A stretch of DNA of 64,000 nt from Pseudoalteromonas umbrosa (lineage in GTDB: Bacteria; Pseudomonadota; Gammaproteobacteria; Enterobacterales; Alteromonadaceae), in contig NZ_JASJUU010000005.1 of NCBI RefSeq assembly GCF_030125375.1, positions 127,102 to 191,101 on the forward strand. The letters are read 5' to 3'. Position numbers and translations under genes: made by a program. Shown here one piece after another: positions 41,394 to 51,461 of this stretch. The notes under the pieces are model-generated. The model searched no databases. It saw only the letters and a list, made by a program, of their open reading frames with translations, and had not been told where the DNA came from. Within the stretch, counting starts at the first letter, position 1. Each line of letters begins with the position of its first letter.

Positions 41394-43250
41394 CTAACTG
41401 AGCTCCTCTAATTTCTCTAAATCACGCACAGCTCCTTTGTCTGCACTGGTTGCAAGCAATGCGTATGCTTTTAATGCAGGCGTCACGACTCGTTCGCGAT
41501 CAACAGGCTTATATGCCTCTTTACCACGCGCAAGTTGCTTCTCTCTGCGCAGTGCAAGTTCAGTGTCATCGAGTAACACATCAATGCCACGTGTATGTAT
41601 ATTAATCGCTATCAAATCGCCATTTTCAATCAATGCCAATGTGCCTTCGCTCGCAGCTTCCGGTGATACATGACCAATTGATAGACCTGAAGTGCCCCCA
41701 GAAAAACGGCCGTCGGTAAGTAACGCACAATCTTTATCAAGGCCCATAGATTTTAAGTAACTGGTTGGATAAAGCATTTCTTGCATGCCCGGACCACCTT
41801 TTGGCCCCTCATATCGTATCACCACGACATCGCCCTTTTTAACTTGGCCACCCAAGATCCCTTCAACCGCATCATCTTGTGATTCATACACCACAGCAGG
41901 GCCTGTGAATTCCAACATTTCATCTACCACTCCAGCGCTTTTAACGATACAGCCATCAGGGGCAAGGTTGCCGGTTAAGACCGCAAGGCCACCATCTTGA
42001 CGAAATGCATGCTCAGCACTGCGAATACACCCGCCTTCTCGGTCCAAATCTAATGTATCCCAGCGGTATTCTTGGCTCATTGCTTGCGTTGTACGGATCC
42101 CCGCTGGGCCTGCACGATAAAACTTTTGCGCTTTTTCATTATTGCTGTCATTAGCATCCCAACGCGCTAAGACATCACCTAATGTACCACCCGCCACGTG
42201 GCCCACACTCAGATCTAACTTACCTGCTTTTGCCAGCTCATTTAAAATCGCCATGATGCCACCAGCACGGTGCACATCTTCAATGTGATACTGCTGCGTA
42301 GCTGGTGCTACTTTACATAGGAAAGGCGTATTTCTTGATAACTGGTCAATGTCCGCCATATCAAAATCAACACCCGCCTCTTGCGCGGCAGCCAAAATAT
42401 GTAATACCGTATTTGATGAGCCTCCCATCGCAATATCGAGTGTCATCGCGTTATTAAACGCCGCTTGATTGGCAATATTACGCGGTAAAACCGCTTCATT
42501 ATCTTGACGGTAATATTCATCACACAGCGCAACAATACGTTTTGCGGCACCGTTATATAGTTGCCCTCTGTCTTTATGCGTCGCAAGGGTCGTGCCATTG
42601 CCTGGCAATGCCAAGCCTAGAGACTCAAGCAGACAGTTCATTGAGTTAGCGGTAAACATACCTGAACACGAGCCGCATGTTGGGCACGCAGAACGCTCAA
42701 CCTGCTCAGAATCTTCATCACTGACCGTTGGATCCGCGCCTTTTACCATGGCATCCACTAAGTCCAACTTTAAGTCAATGTCTGCAAGACGGGTTTTACC
42801 CGCTTCCATTGGCCCACCCGATACAAAGATAACGGGAATATTTAACCTCAAAGCCGCTAATAGCATGCCCGGTGTGATCTTGTCACAGTTTGAAATACAC
42901 ACCATGGCATCCGCGCAGTGTGCATTTACCATATATTCTACCGAGTCCGCGATGAGGTCCCTTGATGGTAGAGAGTACAGCATCCCGCCATGACCCATGG
43001 CGATACCATCATCAATCGCGATGGTATTAAATTCACGAGGTACGCCACCAGCTTCACGGATGGCATCCGCCATCAAATCACTCAGTTGGTTGAGGTGAAC
43101 ATGGCCAGGTACAAATTGTGTATACGAATTGACGACCGCAATCATCGGTTTGTGAAAATCTTCATCCGTCATTCCTGTCGCACGCCAAAGCGCTCTTGCG
43201 CCTGCTCGTTTGCGTCCTTCAGTCGTTGTTTTACTACGTAACTTAGCCAT
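41394..43250 (-). CDS. ilvD: Dihydroxy-acid dehydratase
   Basis: This iron-sulfur enzyme of 618 residues dehydrates dihydroxyvalerate intermediates to the 2-oxoacids of valine and isoleucine. Cluster cysteines appear in [12 protein letters not shown] and [39 protein letters not shown] is near the C-terminus. It is the fourth gene of the ilv operon. Confidence 0.97.
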   Translation of the reverse strand: MAKLRSKTTTEGRKRAGARALWRATGMTDEDFHKPMIAVVNSYTQFVPGHVHLNQLSDLMADAIREAGGVPREFNTIAIDDGIAMGHGGMLYSLPSRDLIADSVEYMVNAHCADAMVCISNCDKITPGMLLAALRLNIPVIFVSGGPMEAGKTRLADIDLKLDLVDAMVKGADPTVSDEDSEQVERSACPTCGSCSGMFTANSMNCLLESLGLALPGNGTTLATHKDRGQLYNGAAKRIVALCDEYYRQDNEAVLPRNIANQAAFNNAMTLDIAMGGSSNTVLHILAAAQEAGVDFDMADIDQLSRNTPFLCKVAPATQQYHIEDVHRAGGIMAILNELAKAGKLDLSVGHVAGGTLGDVLARWDANDSNNEKAQKFYRAGPAGIRTTQAMSQEYRWDTLDLDREGGCIRSAEHAFRQDGGLAVLTGNLAPDGCIVKSAGVVDEMLEFTGPAVVYESQDDAVEGILGGQVKKGDVVVIRYEGPKGGPGMQEMLYPTSYLKSMGLDKDCALLTDGRFSGGTSGLSIGHVSPEAASEGTLALIENGDLIAINIHTRGIDVLLDDTELALRREKQLARGKEAYKPVDRERVVTPALKAYALLATSADKGAVRDLEKLEELS

Positions 43251-43320
43251 GTTGACCCCTTTTTATTTAAATACCGATGCTCGGTAAACCCTCATTCCCA
43301 AAAAATATATACTCTCAGTA

Positions 43321-44244
43321 CTAGCTGTTTACGTAATCTAACCAGCCCTGAGGATCGCTTGATTGCCCTTTAACTAAATCAAAATAGGCTTGCTGTAATT
43401 CTGCTGTGATAGGACCACGTTGACCTTCACCCACTTGAATTTGGTCAACACTGCGCACAGGTACCACCTCTGCCGCAGTCCCTACCATGAAAAATTCATC
43501 AGCAAGATACAGTGCTTCACGGGCAATCGGCTCTTCACGTACTTCATAACCTCGCTCTTTGGCTAGATGAATAATCGTGTCGCGCGTCAGACCTGGTAAA
43601 ATACAAGCGGTTGTGGGCGGTGTATAAAGCACGCCTTTTTTAACCACAAATAAGTTCTCGCCCGCGCCTTCACTCAGATAGCCATTCACATCTAGCGCAA
43701 TACCTTCTACATAACCGTTGCGCTTTGCTTCACCTGAAATCAGCTGAGATGATAGATAGTTACCGCCGGCTTTTGCCGCTGTCGGCATTGTATTTGGGGC
43801 AAGTCGACTCCATGAAGACACACAAACATCAACACCTTGTGCCAAACTATCTTCACCTAAATAAGCGCCCCACTCCATTGCTGCCACAGTGACATCCGCA
43901 CGATGCGATTTTGGATTAAGCCCTAAACCAACATGCCCTAAGAAGGCAAACGGTCTTAAATACGCGTTGCTAAAACCATTTTCTTTTACTGCCTGCTTGC
44001 ACGCTGTTTTGATCTCTTCTTTTGTAAAAGGGATCTCCATGCGATAAATTTTTGCTGAATCAAATAAACGTTGGATATGATCATCTAGGCGAAAAATAGC
44101 CGGACCATTAGGCGTTTCATATGCGCGGATCCCTTCAAAAACCGAACTGCCATAATGCAGAGCGTGGCTCAATACGTGCGTTGTTGCTTCTTGATAAGGG
44201 ATCATTTCGCCGTTGTGCCAAATTAATTCAGATGTTTGTGTCAT
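43321..44244 (-). CDS. ilvE: Branched-chain amino acid aminotransferase
   Basis: This class IV PLP aminotransferase of 307 residues performs the last step of valine, leucine and isoleucine synthesis. Motifs are HALHYGSSVFEGIRAY, KAGGNYLSS (PLP lysine), GYLSEGAGENLF and PGLTRDTI. It is the third gene of the operon, 20 bases after ilvM. Confidence 0.96.
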   Translation of the reverse strand: MTQTSELIWHNGEMIPYQEATTHVLSHALHYGSSVFEGIRAYETPNGPAIFRLDDHIQRLFDSAKIYRMEIPFTKEEIKTACKQAVKENGFSNAYLRPFAFLGHVGLGLNPKSHRADVTVAAMEWGAYLGEDSLAQGVDVCVSSWSRLAPNTMPTAAKAGGNYLSSQLISGEAKRNGYVEGIALDVNGYLSEGAGENLFVVKKGVLYTPPTTACILPGLTRDTIIHLAKERGYEVREEPIAREALYLADEFFMVGTAAEVVPVRSVDQIQVGEGQRGPITAELQQAYFDLVKGQSSDPQGWLDYVNS

Positions 44245-44264
44245 TCTTATAAACCTTAATTTTG

Positions 44265-44507
44265 TTATATTGCCTGCTGCTGTAATGTATGCAAATCAAC
44301 CGATTGCACATCCACTAGCTTATTTAATTGTGACGTTAATAGATAGATAGGCTTGTCACTATCTACCGTCATTTTGACATGAAAGAGTTCATCCTGGCCC
44401 TCTAATTGAAGCTGCATCAAACGAAACCCACGGTGACGTGCCACACGCAAGAAACGCTCAACAGCCACGCTTTGATTTTTTACAGCTACAGTTAATTGAT
44501 GTTTCAT
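44265..44507 (-). CDS. ilvM: Acetolactate synthase II small subunit
   Basis: This 80-residue ACT-domain regulatory subunit ([21 protein letters not shown]) pairs with IlvG. It overlaps the ilvG stop by four bases (ATGA), indicating coupled translation. Confidence 0.92.
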   Translation of the reverse strand: MKHQLTVAVKNQSVAVERFLRVARHRGFRLMQLQLEGQDELFHVKMTVDSDKPIYLLTSQLNKLVDVQSVDLHTLQQQAI

Positions 44508-46165
44508 TGTGTATTCTCCGTTAACATTTCATCGTTTGCCGCACCCGGCGGAACCAGTGGCCATACATTTTCTTTATCATCAATACACGCGTGTAAGATG
44601 TAAGGCCCTTCACTATTTACGAGTTGTTCAATTGCACCATCGACTTCAGATGCGTGAGTAATGGTTTGCCCTGGAATGCCAAATACAGCAGCAAGTTGCA
44701 CAAAATCAGGGTTGTCAGATAAATTTGTTTCACTATATCGCGCTGAGAAAAATAGCTCTTGCCACTGCCTCACCATACCTAGTCTTTGGTTATCTAAAAT
44801 CACAATCTTAACCGCAAGATTGTTTCTTCTGATGGTGGCCAGCTCCTGAATATTCATCATGATAGAACCATCGCCAGATACGGTGATCACCATGTTGTCT
44901 GGACGCGCTATTTTTGCGCCAATGGCTGCTGGCAGGCCAAACCCCATGGTGCCTGCGCCACCGCTGCTAAGGTGATTACTCGGATGGGCAAACTTCATAT
45001 GCTGCGCGACCCACATTTGATGCTGACCAACATCGCAGCAAACTACAGTATCTCGAGGGACATCCTGACTGAGCTTATTCAGTAAATACGGTGCAAATAC
45101 TTTCTCCCCTGGGTAATCATATCGCCAAGCATGCTCTTGTTTCATGCGGCTGATGTGTGCTCGCCATGCTGCTGGTGCTAATGTGCCTTTGAGTAAAGGT
45201 AAGGAGGTATTCAAATCGGCCACCAATGACGCTGCCGCTGGCTTACGCTTTCCGATTTCAGCCGCATCAATGTCGAGGTGTATCACCTTTGCTCTCGAGG
45301 CAAATTTAGCCAAATTACCAGTAACTCGGTCGTCAAAGCGCGCGCCGATACACACCAATAAATCACACTCTTGTACGGCTAAGTTCGCTGCTTTAGTGCC
45401 GTGCATACCAAGCATACCTAAGTCATATTCGTATTCAGGCAACACACTGCCAAGGGCTTTTAAAGTCGATACAGCTGGCATATTGGTCTGTGCTAAAAAT
45501 GCCATCAAAGCAGGCTGAGCATCGGCGCTGTGAACACCACCGCCAACATAAGCAACTGGTTTTTGCGCTTGTTGTAGCAATTCATTGGCTAAACCCAATT
45601 CATGCAAAACAGGTTCGTCTTGAGCCTGTACTTGCGCAGTCCATGGCGAAAACGGCACCAAGGCTTGTTGTATATCTTTTGGAATATCAACCAATACGGG
45701 ACCTGGGCGTCCAGAGACAGCCAAGTGCATCGCTTGCTGAAGCACTTCAGCGAGCTCTTCCGGGCGCTCGACCATAAAGCTGTGTTTGGTGCAAGACAGC
45801 GACATGCCTAACACATCCACTTCTTGAAAAGCATCTGAGCCAATCGCCGCTGTGGGTACTTGGCCTGTAATAGCTAGCAAGGGCACAGAGTCCATCATGG
45901 CATCTGCCAATGCGGTCACCAAATTTGTAGCCCCTGGCCCTGAGGTGGCAAAACACACCCCTAACTTACCTGTACTGCGTGCATAACCGACCGCAGCAAA
46001 TCCAGCACCCTGCTCATGGCGCGTTAAATAATGCTTCAGTGGTGCACCATAAAGCGCATCGTAAATCGGCATAATTGCCCCACCGGGGTAACCGAATACG
46101 TCTGAAATACCTTGTTTAACAAGGATATCAATCACCATTTGTGCGCCTGTCATTGTTTTGCTCAT
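44504..46165 (-). CDS. ilvG: Acetolactate synthase II large subunit
   Basis: This 553-residue ThDP enzyme condenses pyruvate with pyruvate or 2-oxobutyrate. The N-terminal catalytic Glu lies in [12 protein letters not shown], and the ThDP motif [20 protein letters not shown] is near residue 430. The frame is intact, unlike the disrupted ilvG of E. coli K-12. It is the first structural gene, downstream of the ilvL attenuator. Confidence 0.96.
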   Translation of the reverse strand: MSKTMTGAQMVIDILVKQGISDVFGYPGGAIMPIYDALYGAPLKHYLTRHEQGAGFAAVGYARSTGKLGVCFATSGPGATNLVTALADAMMDSVPLLAITGQVPTAAIGSDAFQEVDVLGMSLSCTKHSFMVERPEELAEVLQQAMHLAVSGRPGPVLVDIPKDIQQALVPFSPWTAQVQAQDEPVLHELGLANELLQQAQKPVAYVGGGVHSADAQPALMAFLAQTNMPAVSTLKALGSVLPEYEYDLGMLGMHGTKAANLAVQECDLLVCIGARFDDRVTGNLAKFASRAKVIHLDIDAAEIGKRKPAAASLVADLNTSLPLLKGTLAPAAWRAHISRMKQEHAWRYDYPGEKVFAPYLLNKLSQDVPRDTVVCCDVGQHQMWVAQHMKFAHPSNHLSSGGAGTMGFGLPAAIGAKIARPDNMVITVSGDGSIMMNIQELATIRRNNLAVKIVILDNQRLGMVRQWQELFFSARYSETNLSDNPDFVQLAAVFGIPGQTITHASEVDGAIEQLVNSEGPYILHACIDDKENVWPLVPPGAANDEMLTENTQ

Positions 46166-46194
46166 TGCCCTTTGCTCTGTTTTTTTGCCCTAAA

Positions 46195-46231
46195 ACGAAA
46201 AAGCCCCCCGAACTTTTCAGTGCGGGGGGCT
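46195..46231 (-). terminator. ilv attenuator
   Basis: On the minus strand AGCCCCCCG and CGGGGGGCT form a 9-bp stem followed by TTTTCGTTTT. It lies 25 bases after the leader peptide stop and 30 bases before ilvG, the classical position for an attenuator. Confidence 0.95.
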
Positions 46232-46256
46232 CTCAGCTGATTCTTTTCTTACAGCA

Positions 46257-46328
46257 CTACGAAGCCCCCGCGGTAATAATAATCACCACGTTGATAATCA
46301 CGACTAGTAGCGTTGCTGTTAGTAACAT
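46257..46328 (-). CDS. ilvL: ilv operon leader peptide
   Basis: This 23-codon frame starts at 46328 with MLLTATLLVVIINVVIIITA and ends with GAS. Fourteen of its residues are Leu, Val or Ile. Ribosome stalling at these codons when branched amino acids are scarce would prevent formation of the attenuator at 46195-46231. The pattern is the same as in E. coli IlvL, with different sequence. Confidence 0.93.
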   Translation of the reverse strand: MLLTATLLVVIINVVIIITAGAS

Positions 46329-46404
46329 AAATCTAAATCCAAAATTAAACTGTGCTTGATGCCATTTTCGGCAGAACGATTCTTACTGCCTGTGCTTTAT
46401 TCTA

Positions 46405-46433
46405 TTAGTAACCCGCGATAGCCGACAAGTCAA
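46405..46433 (-). promoter_or_regulatory. Promoter of ilvLGMEDA
   Basis: TTGACT and TACTAA on the minus strand are separated by 17 bases. The predicted start is near 46398, 70 bases before the leader peptide. Confidence 0.6.
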
Positions 46434-46667
46434 CCATAAAAACTATGCTAAATAAATGTCACAAAACCACAATAAAGAAAAATAAAACCTAAAAAACAAC
46501 AAAAAAAGGATTAAATATTTAACTCGACTTGAATAACTTTGGATATGGCAAGGCGTCTCAAAAATATCGAAGACAATTATGCGCATCATGTTTTTGTATT
46601 AAATTTTTGTGATTTACATCAGCAATTGATTATGATGTTGACTCCAAGATTAAAAAGGACCGCCGCA

Positions 46668-47546
46668 GTGAAACAAATTTTGCCTTTCAAGTTACTTATC
46701 TCATTTTGCTTATTAGTGCTTTTTAGTACCATGAGTTACGCCTCTCCTGCGCTTTGGAGTGTCGAAAAAAATGGCGTAACATCTTACCTATTCGGCACGG
46801 TACATGTTGGGGATCCAAGTATGAAGGGTCTACCTGATAAAGTTAAAACCGCAATAGAGCAATCTGACCATACTGTTGTTGAACTTAATATCAGCGCACT
46901 CTCACCTTTTGAAATCCAAAATAGAACAGCAGCATTTATCGCCAACTCAAGTAGCAGGCCCTTGCCACAAGCACTTTCTAAAGAGGTCTATCAGCAGCTT
47001 AAGGCTTATTTCTCCAAACGCAATATCAATATAGCACTTTTCGATAGTATGCCGGCATGGACTGTTATCTTAACTATGGTGCAACTTGAATACCAAAAGT
47101 CTGGATTTAGTGACACATATGGAATTGATAAACAGGTAATTGCCTATGCCAATCAACATAATAAAAAGATTAAAGAGTTAGAAGTATTTGAACAACAGCT
47201 GGAAATGTTCAGTCATGTCGCCATATTCAGTGATGAAATGGTCACACAAACTCTATCGCAAATGCAGGATTCCGATAGTTTTATAAAAGAAATGATTAAC
47301 GCATGGAAAACAGGTAACGACAGCAAATTGGCGAACTACTATGAATTAAGCTTTGATGGCTCAAAATATGCACGCCTCGCAGAGCAAGTTTTAGTGATCG
47401 ACCGTAATCATACTTGGGTGCGGACGTTACTGCCGGACATGAAAAAGAGCTCACATTTCATTGCTGTCGGTGCTCTGCATTTACCAAAAAAAGACGGTCT
47501 CATCGCACTTCTAAGAGCGCAAGGCTTTACTATTAAACGAATTTAA
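46668..47546 (+). CDS. TraB/GumN family protein
   Basis: This protein of about 292 residues has a signal peptide (VKQILPFKLLISFCLLVLFSTMSYA) and a TraB/GumN domain: LWSVEKNGVTSYLFGTVHVGD at the N-terminus, DKQVIAYANQHNKKIKELE in the centre and FIAVGALHLPKKDGL at the C-terminus. Related proteins have been proposed to be metal-dependent peptidases. An open frame extends 43 codons upstream, but a GTG at 46668 with AAGGA eight bases ahead begins directly at the signal peptide. It is a single gene, convergent with the sensor kinase. Confidence 0.88.
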   Translation: MKQILPFKLLISFCLLVLFSTMSYASPALWSVEKNGVTSYLFGTVHVGDPSMKGLPDKVKTAIEQSDHTVVELNISALSPFEIQNRTAAFIANSSSRPLPQALSKEVYQQLKAYFSKRNINIALFDSMPAWTVILTMVQLEYQKSGFSDTYGIDKQVIAYANQHNKKIKELEVFEQQLEMFSHVAIFSDEMVTQTLSQMQDSDSFIKEMINAWKTGNDSKLANYYELSFDGSKYARLAEQVLVIDRNHTWVRTLLPDMKKSSHFIAVGALHLPKKDGLIALLRAQGFTIKRI

Positions 47547-47555
47547 ACCAGATAA

Positions 47556-47581
47556 GGTGGGTGCGACCTTGTGCACCCGCC
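47556..47581. terminator. Hairpin between TraB-like and sensor kinase genes
   Basis: GGTGGGTGC/GCACCCGCC forms a 9-bp GC-rich stem in a convergent gap. No T-run follows directly. Confidence 0.5.
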
Positions 47582-47601
47582 GCTATGTTTTAGCAACAGC
47601 T

Positions 47602-49356
47602 TTAAAGTGTATTACTAGCCATTGAAGGCATAGTCAGAATTTCAACTTTCTCTTGCAGTGCTTGTAGATCTACTGGTTTAAACAAATGTGTATTGGCTCC
47701 GAGCTCATAGACTCGACTAACCGCTTGCTCTGACGTGTTCGCTGTAAGCACTAATATCGGCACTTCAAGCCCGAGATTATGTCTGATCATTTTTATCGCC
47801 GTAAAACCATCCATGATAGGCATATTTAAATCCATCAGAACTAGGCTAAAGTCTTGTTTTTGCAGTTCAGACAACGCCTCCTGCCCATTCACTACATGCA
47901 CGACTGATAATCCCAACTTTTCAAGTAAAGTCACGACAACGCGGGCATTAAGTAAATTATCCTCCACCAACAAAACAGGTATTTTGCATCTCTCTATGGC
48001 TGAATTTGCCGGTGATGGTGTAGCGATATCAACAGGCAACTCAAGCAAAACCTGCGTACCATGGGGCACATTGTCGTTGAATACAATTTTCCCGCCAAGC
48101 ATAGTGACAATTAATTGCGCACGCGTTAGACCTAATTGCATGCCTTGAAAGTTTTCCTCTTCATCGATTTTAGCTTGTGACTGCGCAATACCCGGGCCTG
48201 TGTCAGAGATGATACATCTAAAAATGCCTTCGCCACTTTTTGTCACAATACAATCAGCTTCTAAGCTAACTTCGCCATATTCCGTATATTTCACGGCATT
48301 ATCTAAAATTTGTCCAACCAACCAAGCGGTGCGATTATGATCACACATCACAGGTCTTGTGAGCCCTTCACCTAAGTCAGTGTTAAACAAAAGAGACTTT
48401 TGTTGCAGCAGCGGCTTATAAATCGCCACAGCATGGGAAATGGTCTCTGACAGACACGCCACTTTGCTCTCTAACTTAATGTCTTTATGCTCCGATAGCA
48501 CGTTATAATCATCTATCGACGATAATAAAATATTAAGCTGCTTAGCCGCATGCTCAACAACTTCCAAATGCGCGGCTTTCGCCGATTCTTTAAACAACGT
48601 TAAATAGCCAATTATCGCTTGCAATGGCGTACGCATTTCATGACTTGCTCTGGCCAAAAACTCGCTTTTACTACGCTTTAAACGGTTTGCTTCTAAGCGT
48701 AACTTCTGTAAATGTGCAATCTTATTTTGAATGCTTTGCTCCATGGGGTAAAAAATCCAACGCGCTTCTAATATCAAGATTAATAAGCCAAAAATCCAAA
48801 TAAAGAGTTCAACATTTTGTAACTTTTTAACCTTATCTGTCGCAACCAGTTCATGCAGCGTCACCGCTTGATCTAAATACACCAAGAGCTCACTAGCACG
48901 AGTTTGGACCTGGATCAGACGCTCTACTTTTAACTGACCTAATAAAGCTTGTTTATGTGCAGATTCAACCAATACAATAAACTGTTCTACGCGCGTAGCT
49001 AAAGCAGCGGGTTGCTGAAAATAAAACGCCTGTAAATCACGTGATAAATGGACATATCTTTGCTCAGATTGCTGCAGTAAAAAAGCTTGATTCTCAGCCA
49101 TCGTACTCAATGTGTCATGCAGCAATTGCTGCTCATCAAATGTGCCGGGATGCTGCCTGATGTATTCAGCACCTAATAGCAATGCAGCTTTTTGCGATAG
49201 CATTCTCTGCATCCCAGCAGTATTAATTACCCGAGCACTGGCCGCTTGTTGGGATAACAGCACTTGCATCGTAGCCATAGCAGTTGTGATCACTATCATC
49301 ATGATAGAAATGGCAAGAATGTATCTAAAACGAAAGGTTTTCAGTATTTTAAGCAA
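47602..49356 (-). CDS. Hybrid sensor histidine kinase / response regulator
   Basis: This protein of about 584 residues has a TM helix (YILAISIMMIVITTAMATMQVLL) and a periplasmic PilJ/NarX-type four-helix sensor (ARVINTAGMQRMLSQ, about residues 40-180). A second TM helix (LFIWIFGLLILILEARWIF), the H-box SHEMRTPLQAIIGY, an N/G ATPase (DNAVKYT, DTGPGI) and a C-terminal receiver (VEDN; LVLMDLNMPIMDG) follow. There is no Hpt domain. The frame opens 26 codons earlier, but a TTG at 49356 has a perfect AAGGAGG seven bases before it. The cognate output regulator is not nearby. Confidence 0.88.
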   Translation of the reverse strand: MLKILKTFRFRYILAISIMMIVITTAMATMQVLLSQQAASARVINTAGMQRMLSQKAALLLGAEYIRQHPGTFDEQQLLHDTLSTMAENQAFLLQQSEQRYVHLSRDLQAFYFQQPAALATRVEQFIVLVESAHKQALLGQLKVERLIQVQTRASELLVYLDQAVTLHELVATDKVKKLQNVELFIWIFGLLILILEARWIFYPMEQSIQNKIAHLQKLRLEANRLKRSKSEFLARASHEMRTPLQAIIGYLTLFKESAKAAHLEVVEHAAKQLNILLSSIDDYNVLSEHKDIKLESKVACLSETISHAVAIYKPLLQQKSLLFNTDLGEGLTRPVMCDHNRTAWLVGQILDNAVKYTEYGEVSLEADCIVTKSGEGIFRCIISDTGPGIAQSQAKIDEEENFQGMQLGLTRAQLIVTMLGGKIVFNDNVPHGTQVLLELPVDIATPSPANSAIERCKIPVLLVEDNLLNARVVVTLLEKLGLSVVHVVNGQEALSELQKQDFSLVLMDLNMPIMDGFTAIKMIRHNLGLEVPILVLTANTSEQAVSRVYELGANTHLFKPVDLQALQEKVEILTMPSMASNTL

Positions 49357-49530
49357 CCGATTGCCTCCTTGTAGGATGCAAAAAACAATAATGTAGCACA
49401 CAGCTTTTATATCCAAGTGTAGCTTAATTTTCATCTTTTACAGATTGATACTTGACACCTAGATGGCCAAAATGTTTCAATTTGCGCTGACCCTAATATC
49501 GCAAAATAGCTTTACAAGCTGTTTTGAGGG

Positions 49531-49700
49531 CTGGAAGAGGTGCGTTATTCAGGTAGCTAGGTTGAGGAGAGCAAACTCCGTCGACATCTAGTGAGGGGAA
49601 GTAACGCCGAGAAGAGATCATTTTTGCTGACTGATTTTTTCGGGCGCATGGGCTGAATCCCTGCGACTGTCACCAACATATTTGGTGGAGAGCTTCTGGT
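49531..49700 (+). promoter_or_regulatory. Lysine riboswitch (L box)
   Basis: The conserved cores are present in order: GAAGAGGTGCG at the 5' end, AGGGGAAG with GCCGA, GGGCTGAATCCCTGCGACTGT, and TTTGGTGGAGAGCTTCTG at the 3' end. CTGGAAG and CTTCTGG close P1 with two G-U pairs. It lies directly before the dapA gene and so places the four-gene operon under lysine repression. Confidence 0.96.
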
Positions 49701-49704
49701 CTTA

Positions 49705-49735
49705 GAAAGATTAAGGCCAAGCCTTTTTCTATTTT
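49705..49735 (+). terminator. Expression platform terminator of the lysine riboswitch
   Basis: AGAAA-gatt-AAGGC-caa-GCCTT-TTTCT gives a 10-bp stem with one bulge and a T-rich tail, immediately after the aptamer. With lysine bound it would stop transcription before dapA. Confidence 0.65.
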
Positions 49736-49826
49736 AAGTCCATTGCTCTTCGAATTTTAATTGTTCGGAAGCTGGACTTCATATCTTATGTCCCACGTCT
49801 CCGAGCAGCATTTAAGTTCGGTAGAG

Positions 49827-50711
49827 ATGAAATCTAAATACAACTTATCTGACTACCCGTTATGGACCGCGCTTGTTACGCCATTCGACGATAATAATCA
49901 CGTTGATTATGCAACATTAACGCAGCTGGTGCATGCACAACAAGCAGCTGGCAACGGTATTTTGTTACTTGGCAGCACAGGAGAAGGTCTTGCACTTTCT
50001 CAACAAGAACAACGTGATATCGTACGCTTTGTCTGCGATCTTTCACCCAGTGTTCCATTGATGGTCGCTATAGGCGGTTACGATCTCGCACTCCAATTAG
50101 AGTGGGTTGAATTTTGTAATGCGCAACCTGTCGATGCATTTTTAGTTGGTTCACCTTTATACGCAAAACCCGGCAACGTCGGCCTGACTCACTGGTTCAA
50201 AACCCTGTTAGATGCGAGTAATCACCCTTGCATGTTATATAACGTACCGAGTCGAAGTGCCGTTTCAATTAGCCCAAATGTAATTGAAAACTTGTCTTCA
50301 CATCCAAATCTATGGGCACTCAAAGAAGCAAGTGGCGACATTGCCACATTTGAATCATTCAGAAAGGCCTCTCCAGAGCTTGCTATTTATAGTGGTGATG
50401 ATGGCTTGATGCCTTACTTTGCGCAAGCGGGAGCTACTGGTCTTGTGTCTGTTGCTGCCAACGCGTGGCCACAGCAAACTGCGGAATTTGTAAAACGCTC
50501 TTTGGCGGGCACCTTTCCAAATTTATTTACCACCTGGACAGATGCTGTAAATAGCTTATTTAGCGTTGCTAACCCGGTCCCTATCAAAGTGTTAATGCAC
50601 TTACAGGGTCAGCTAGAAACACCGCGCCTGCGCCCACCACTGACACACTTAGAACTCAGTGACACCACATTTATTAAAACCGCAAATTCAACAATTTTAT
50701 CTTGGAGTTAA
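49827..50711 (+). CDS. dapA: 4-hydroxy-tetrahydrodipicolinate synthase (DapA family)
   Basis: This class I aldolase-fold enzyme condenses pyruvate and aspartate semialdehyde, the first committed step to lysine. The Schiff-base lysine is Lys166 (LWALKEASGD), with Tyr138 (LYNVPSR) and Thr51 (LLGSTGEG). A longer frame opens at 49761 with TTG; the ATG at 49827 gives 294 residues, the normal length, but its ribosome site (GGTAGAG) is close. It is the first gene of the lysine-riboswitch operon, nine bases before dapD. A second, housekeeping dapA probably exists elsewhere. Confidence 0.9.
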   Translation: MKSKYNLSDYPLWTALVTPFDDNNHVDYATLTQLVHAQQAAGNGILLLGSTGEGLALSQQEQRDIVRFVCDLSPSVPLMVAIGGYDLALQLEWVEFCNAQPVDAFLVGSPLYAKPGNVGLTHWFKTLLDASNHPCMLYNVPSRSAVSISPNVIENLSSHPNLWALKEASGDIATFESFRKASPELAIYSGDDGLMPYFAQAGATGLVSVAANAWPQQTAEFVKRSLAGTFPNLFTTWTDAVNSLFSVANPVPIKVLMHLQGQLETPRLRPPLTHLELSDTTFIKTANSTILSWS

Positions 50712-50720
50712 AGAAGTATC

Positions 50721-51461
50721 ATGAGCTGGTTAACCCTATTAAATAATCTAGAAAACGGCACTGTTCGCGCAGCAACACAGGATGAGCAAGGTAATTGGCA
50801 TGCAAATGTCGAAGTCAAAGAAGGAATTTTAGAAGCTTTTAGAAATGGCACAAACACCGAGTACCCAGGTGGCTTTGTTGATAAAGATAACTTAGCACCA
50901 CAAGGCTTTGCTGCTGACGCTGGCGTACGAATGGTGCCAGGTGGGAGCAGTGTTCGCCGTGGTGCATACGTCGCAGCAGGCACCATCATCATGCCACCAG
51001 CCTATGTTAATATTGGCGCGTACATCGATGAAGGCACTATGGTAGACAGTCATGCCTTGGTTGGTTCATGTGCGCAAATCGGTAAAAATGTTCACTTAAG
51101 TGCGGCAGTACAAGTAGGCGGTGTACTGGAGCCAGTTGGTGCCAGCCCTGTTGTTGTCGAAGACAATGCATTCATTGGCGCGGGCTGTGTACTTGTTGAG
51201 GGTGTAGTCGTTAAAAAAGGGGCTGTACTAGCACCTGGTGTTCGCCTCTCAGCCAGCATTCCTGTTTATGACTGTGTTAACGAACGCACGCTAGACAAAG
51301 GTGAAGCGATCCCTGAAAACGCCATCGTCATTCCGGGTTCTCGCCCTGCGAAAGGTGAGTGGGCTCAACAGCAAGGCCTCAATCTTTCGTGCGCATTGAT
51401 TGTTAAGTATCGCGATGATCAAAGTGACGCAGCACTTGAGCTAGAAGAGGTGCTTCGCTAA
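50721..51461 (+). CDS. dapD: Tetrahydrodipicolinate N-succinyltransferase (DapD family)
   Basis: This left-handed beta-helix acyltransferase uses succinyl-CoA. The hexapeptide core (GAYVAAGTIIMPPAYVNIGAYIDEGTMVDSHALVGSCAQIGKNVHLS) closely follows E. coli DapD, including the substrate-binding DEGTMVD. At 246 residues it is about 28 shorter than E. coli DapD, lacking the first helix of the N-terminal domain. Its stop overlaps the next start by one base (TAATG). Confidence 0.9.
   Translation: MSWLTLLNNLENGTVRAATQDEQGNWHANVEVKEGILEAFRNGTNTEYPGGFVDKDNLAPQGFAADAGVRMVPGGSSVRRGAYVAAGTIIMPPAYVNIGAYIDEGTMVDSHALVGSCAQIGKNVHLSAAVQVGGVLEPVGASPVVVEDNAFIGAGCVLVEGVVVKKGAVLAPGVRLSASIPVYDCVNERTLDKGEAIPENAIVIPGSRPAKGEWAQQQGLNLSCALIVKYRDDQSDAALELEEVLR

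Noticed and set aside
46539-46667. N-terminal extension of the TraB/GumN protein
   Set aside because: The added 43 residues have no ribosome site and would bury the signal peptide. The GTG at 46668 has AAGGA at normal spacing.
49357-49434. N-terminal extension of the hybrid sensor kinase
   Set aside because: The TTG at 49356 is preceded by a perfect AAGGAGG, and the extension has no ribosome site of its own.
49761-49826. DapA start at a TTG near the riboswitch
   Set aside because: The extra 22 residues do not belong to the family, and the ATG at 49827 gives the normal length.
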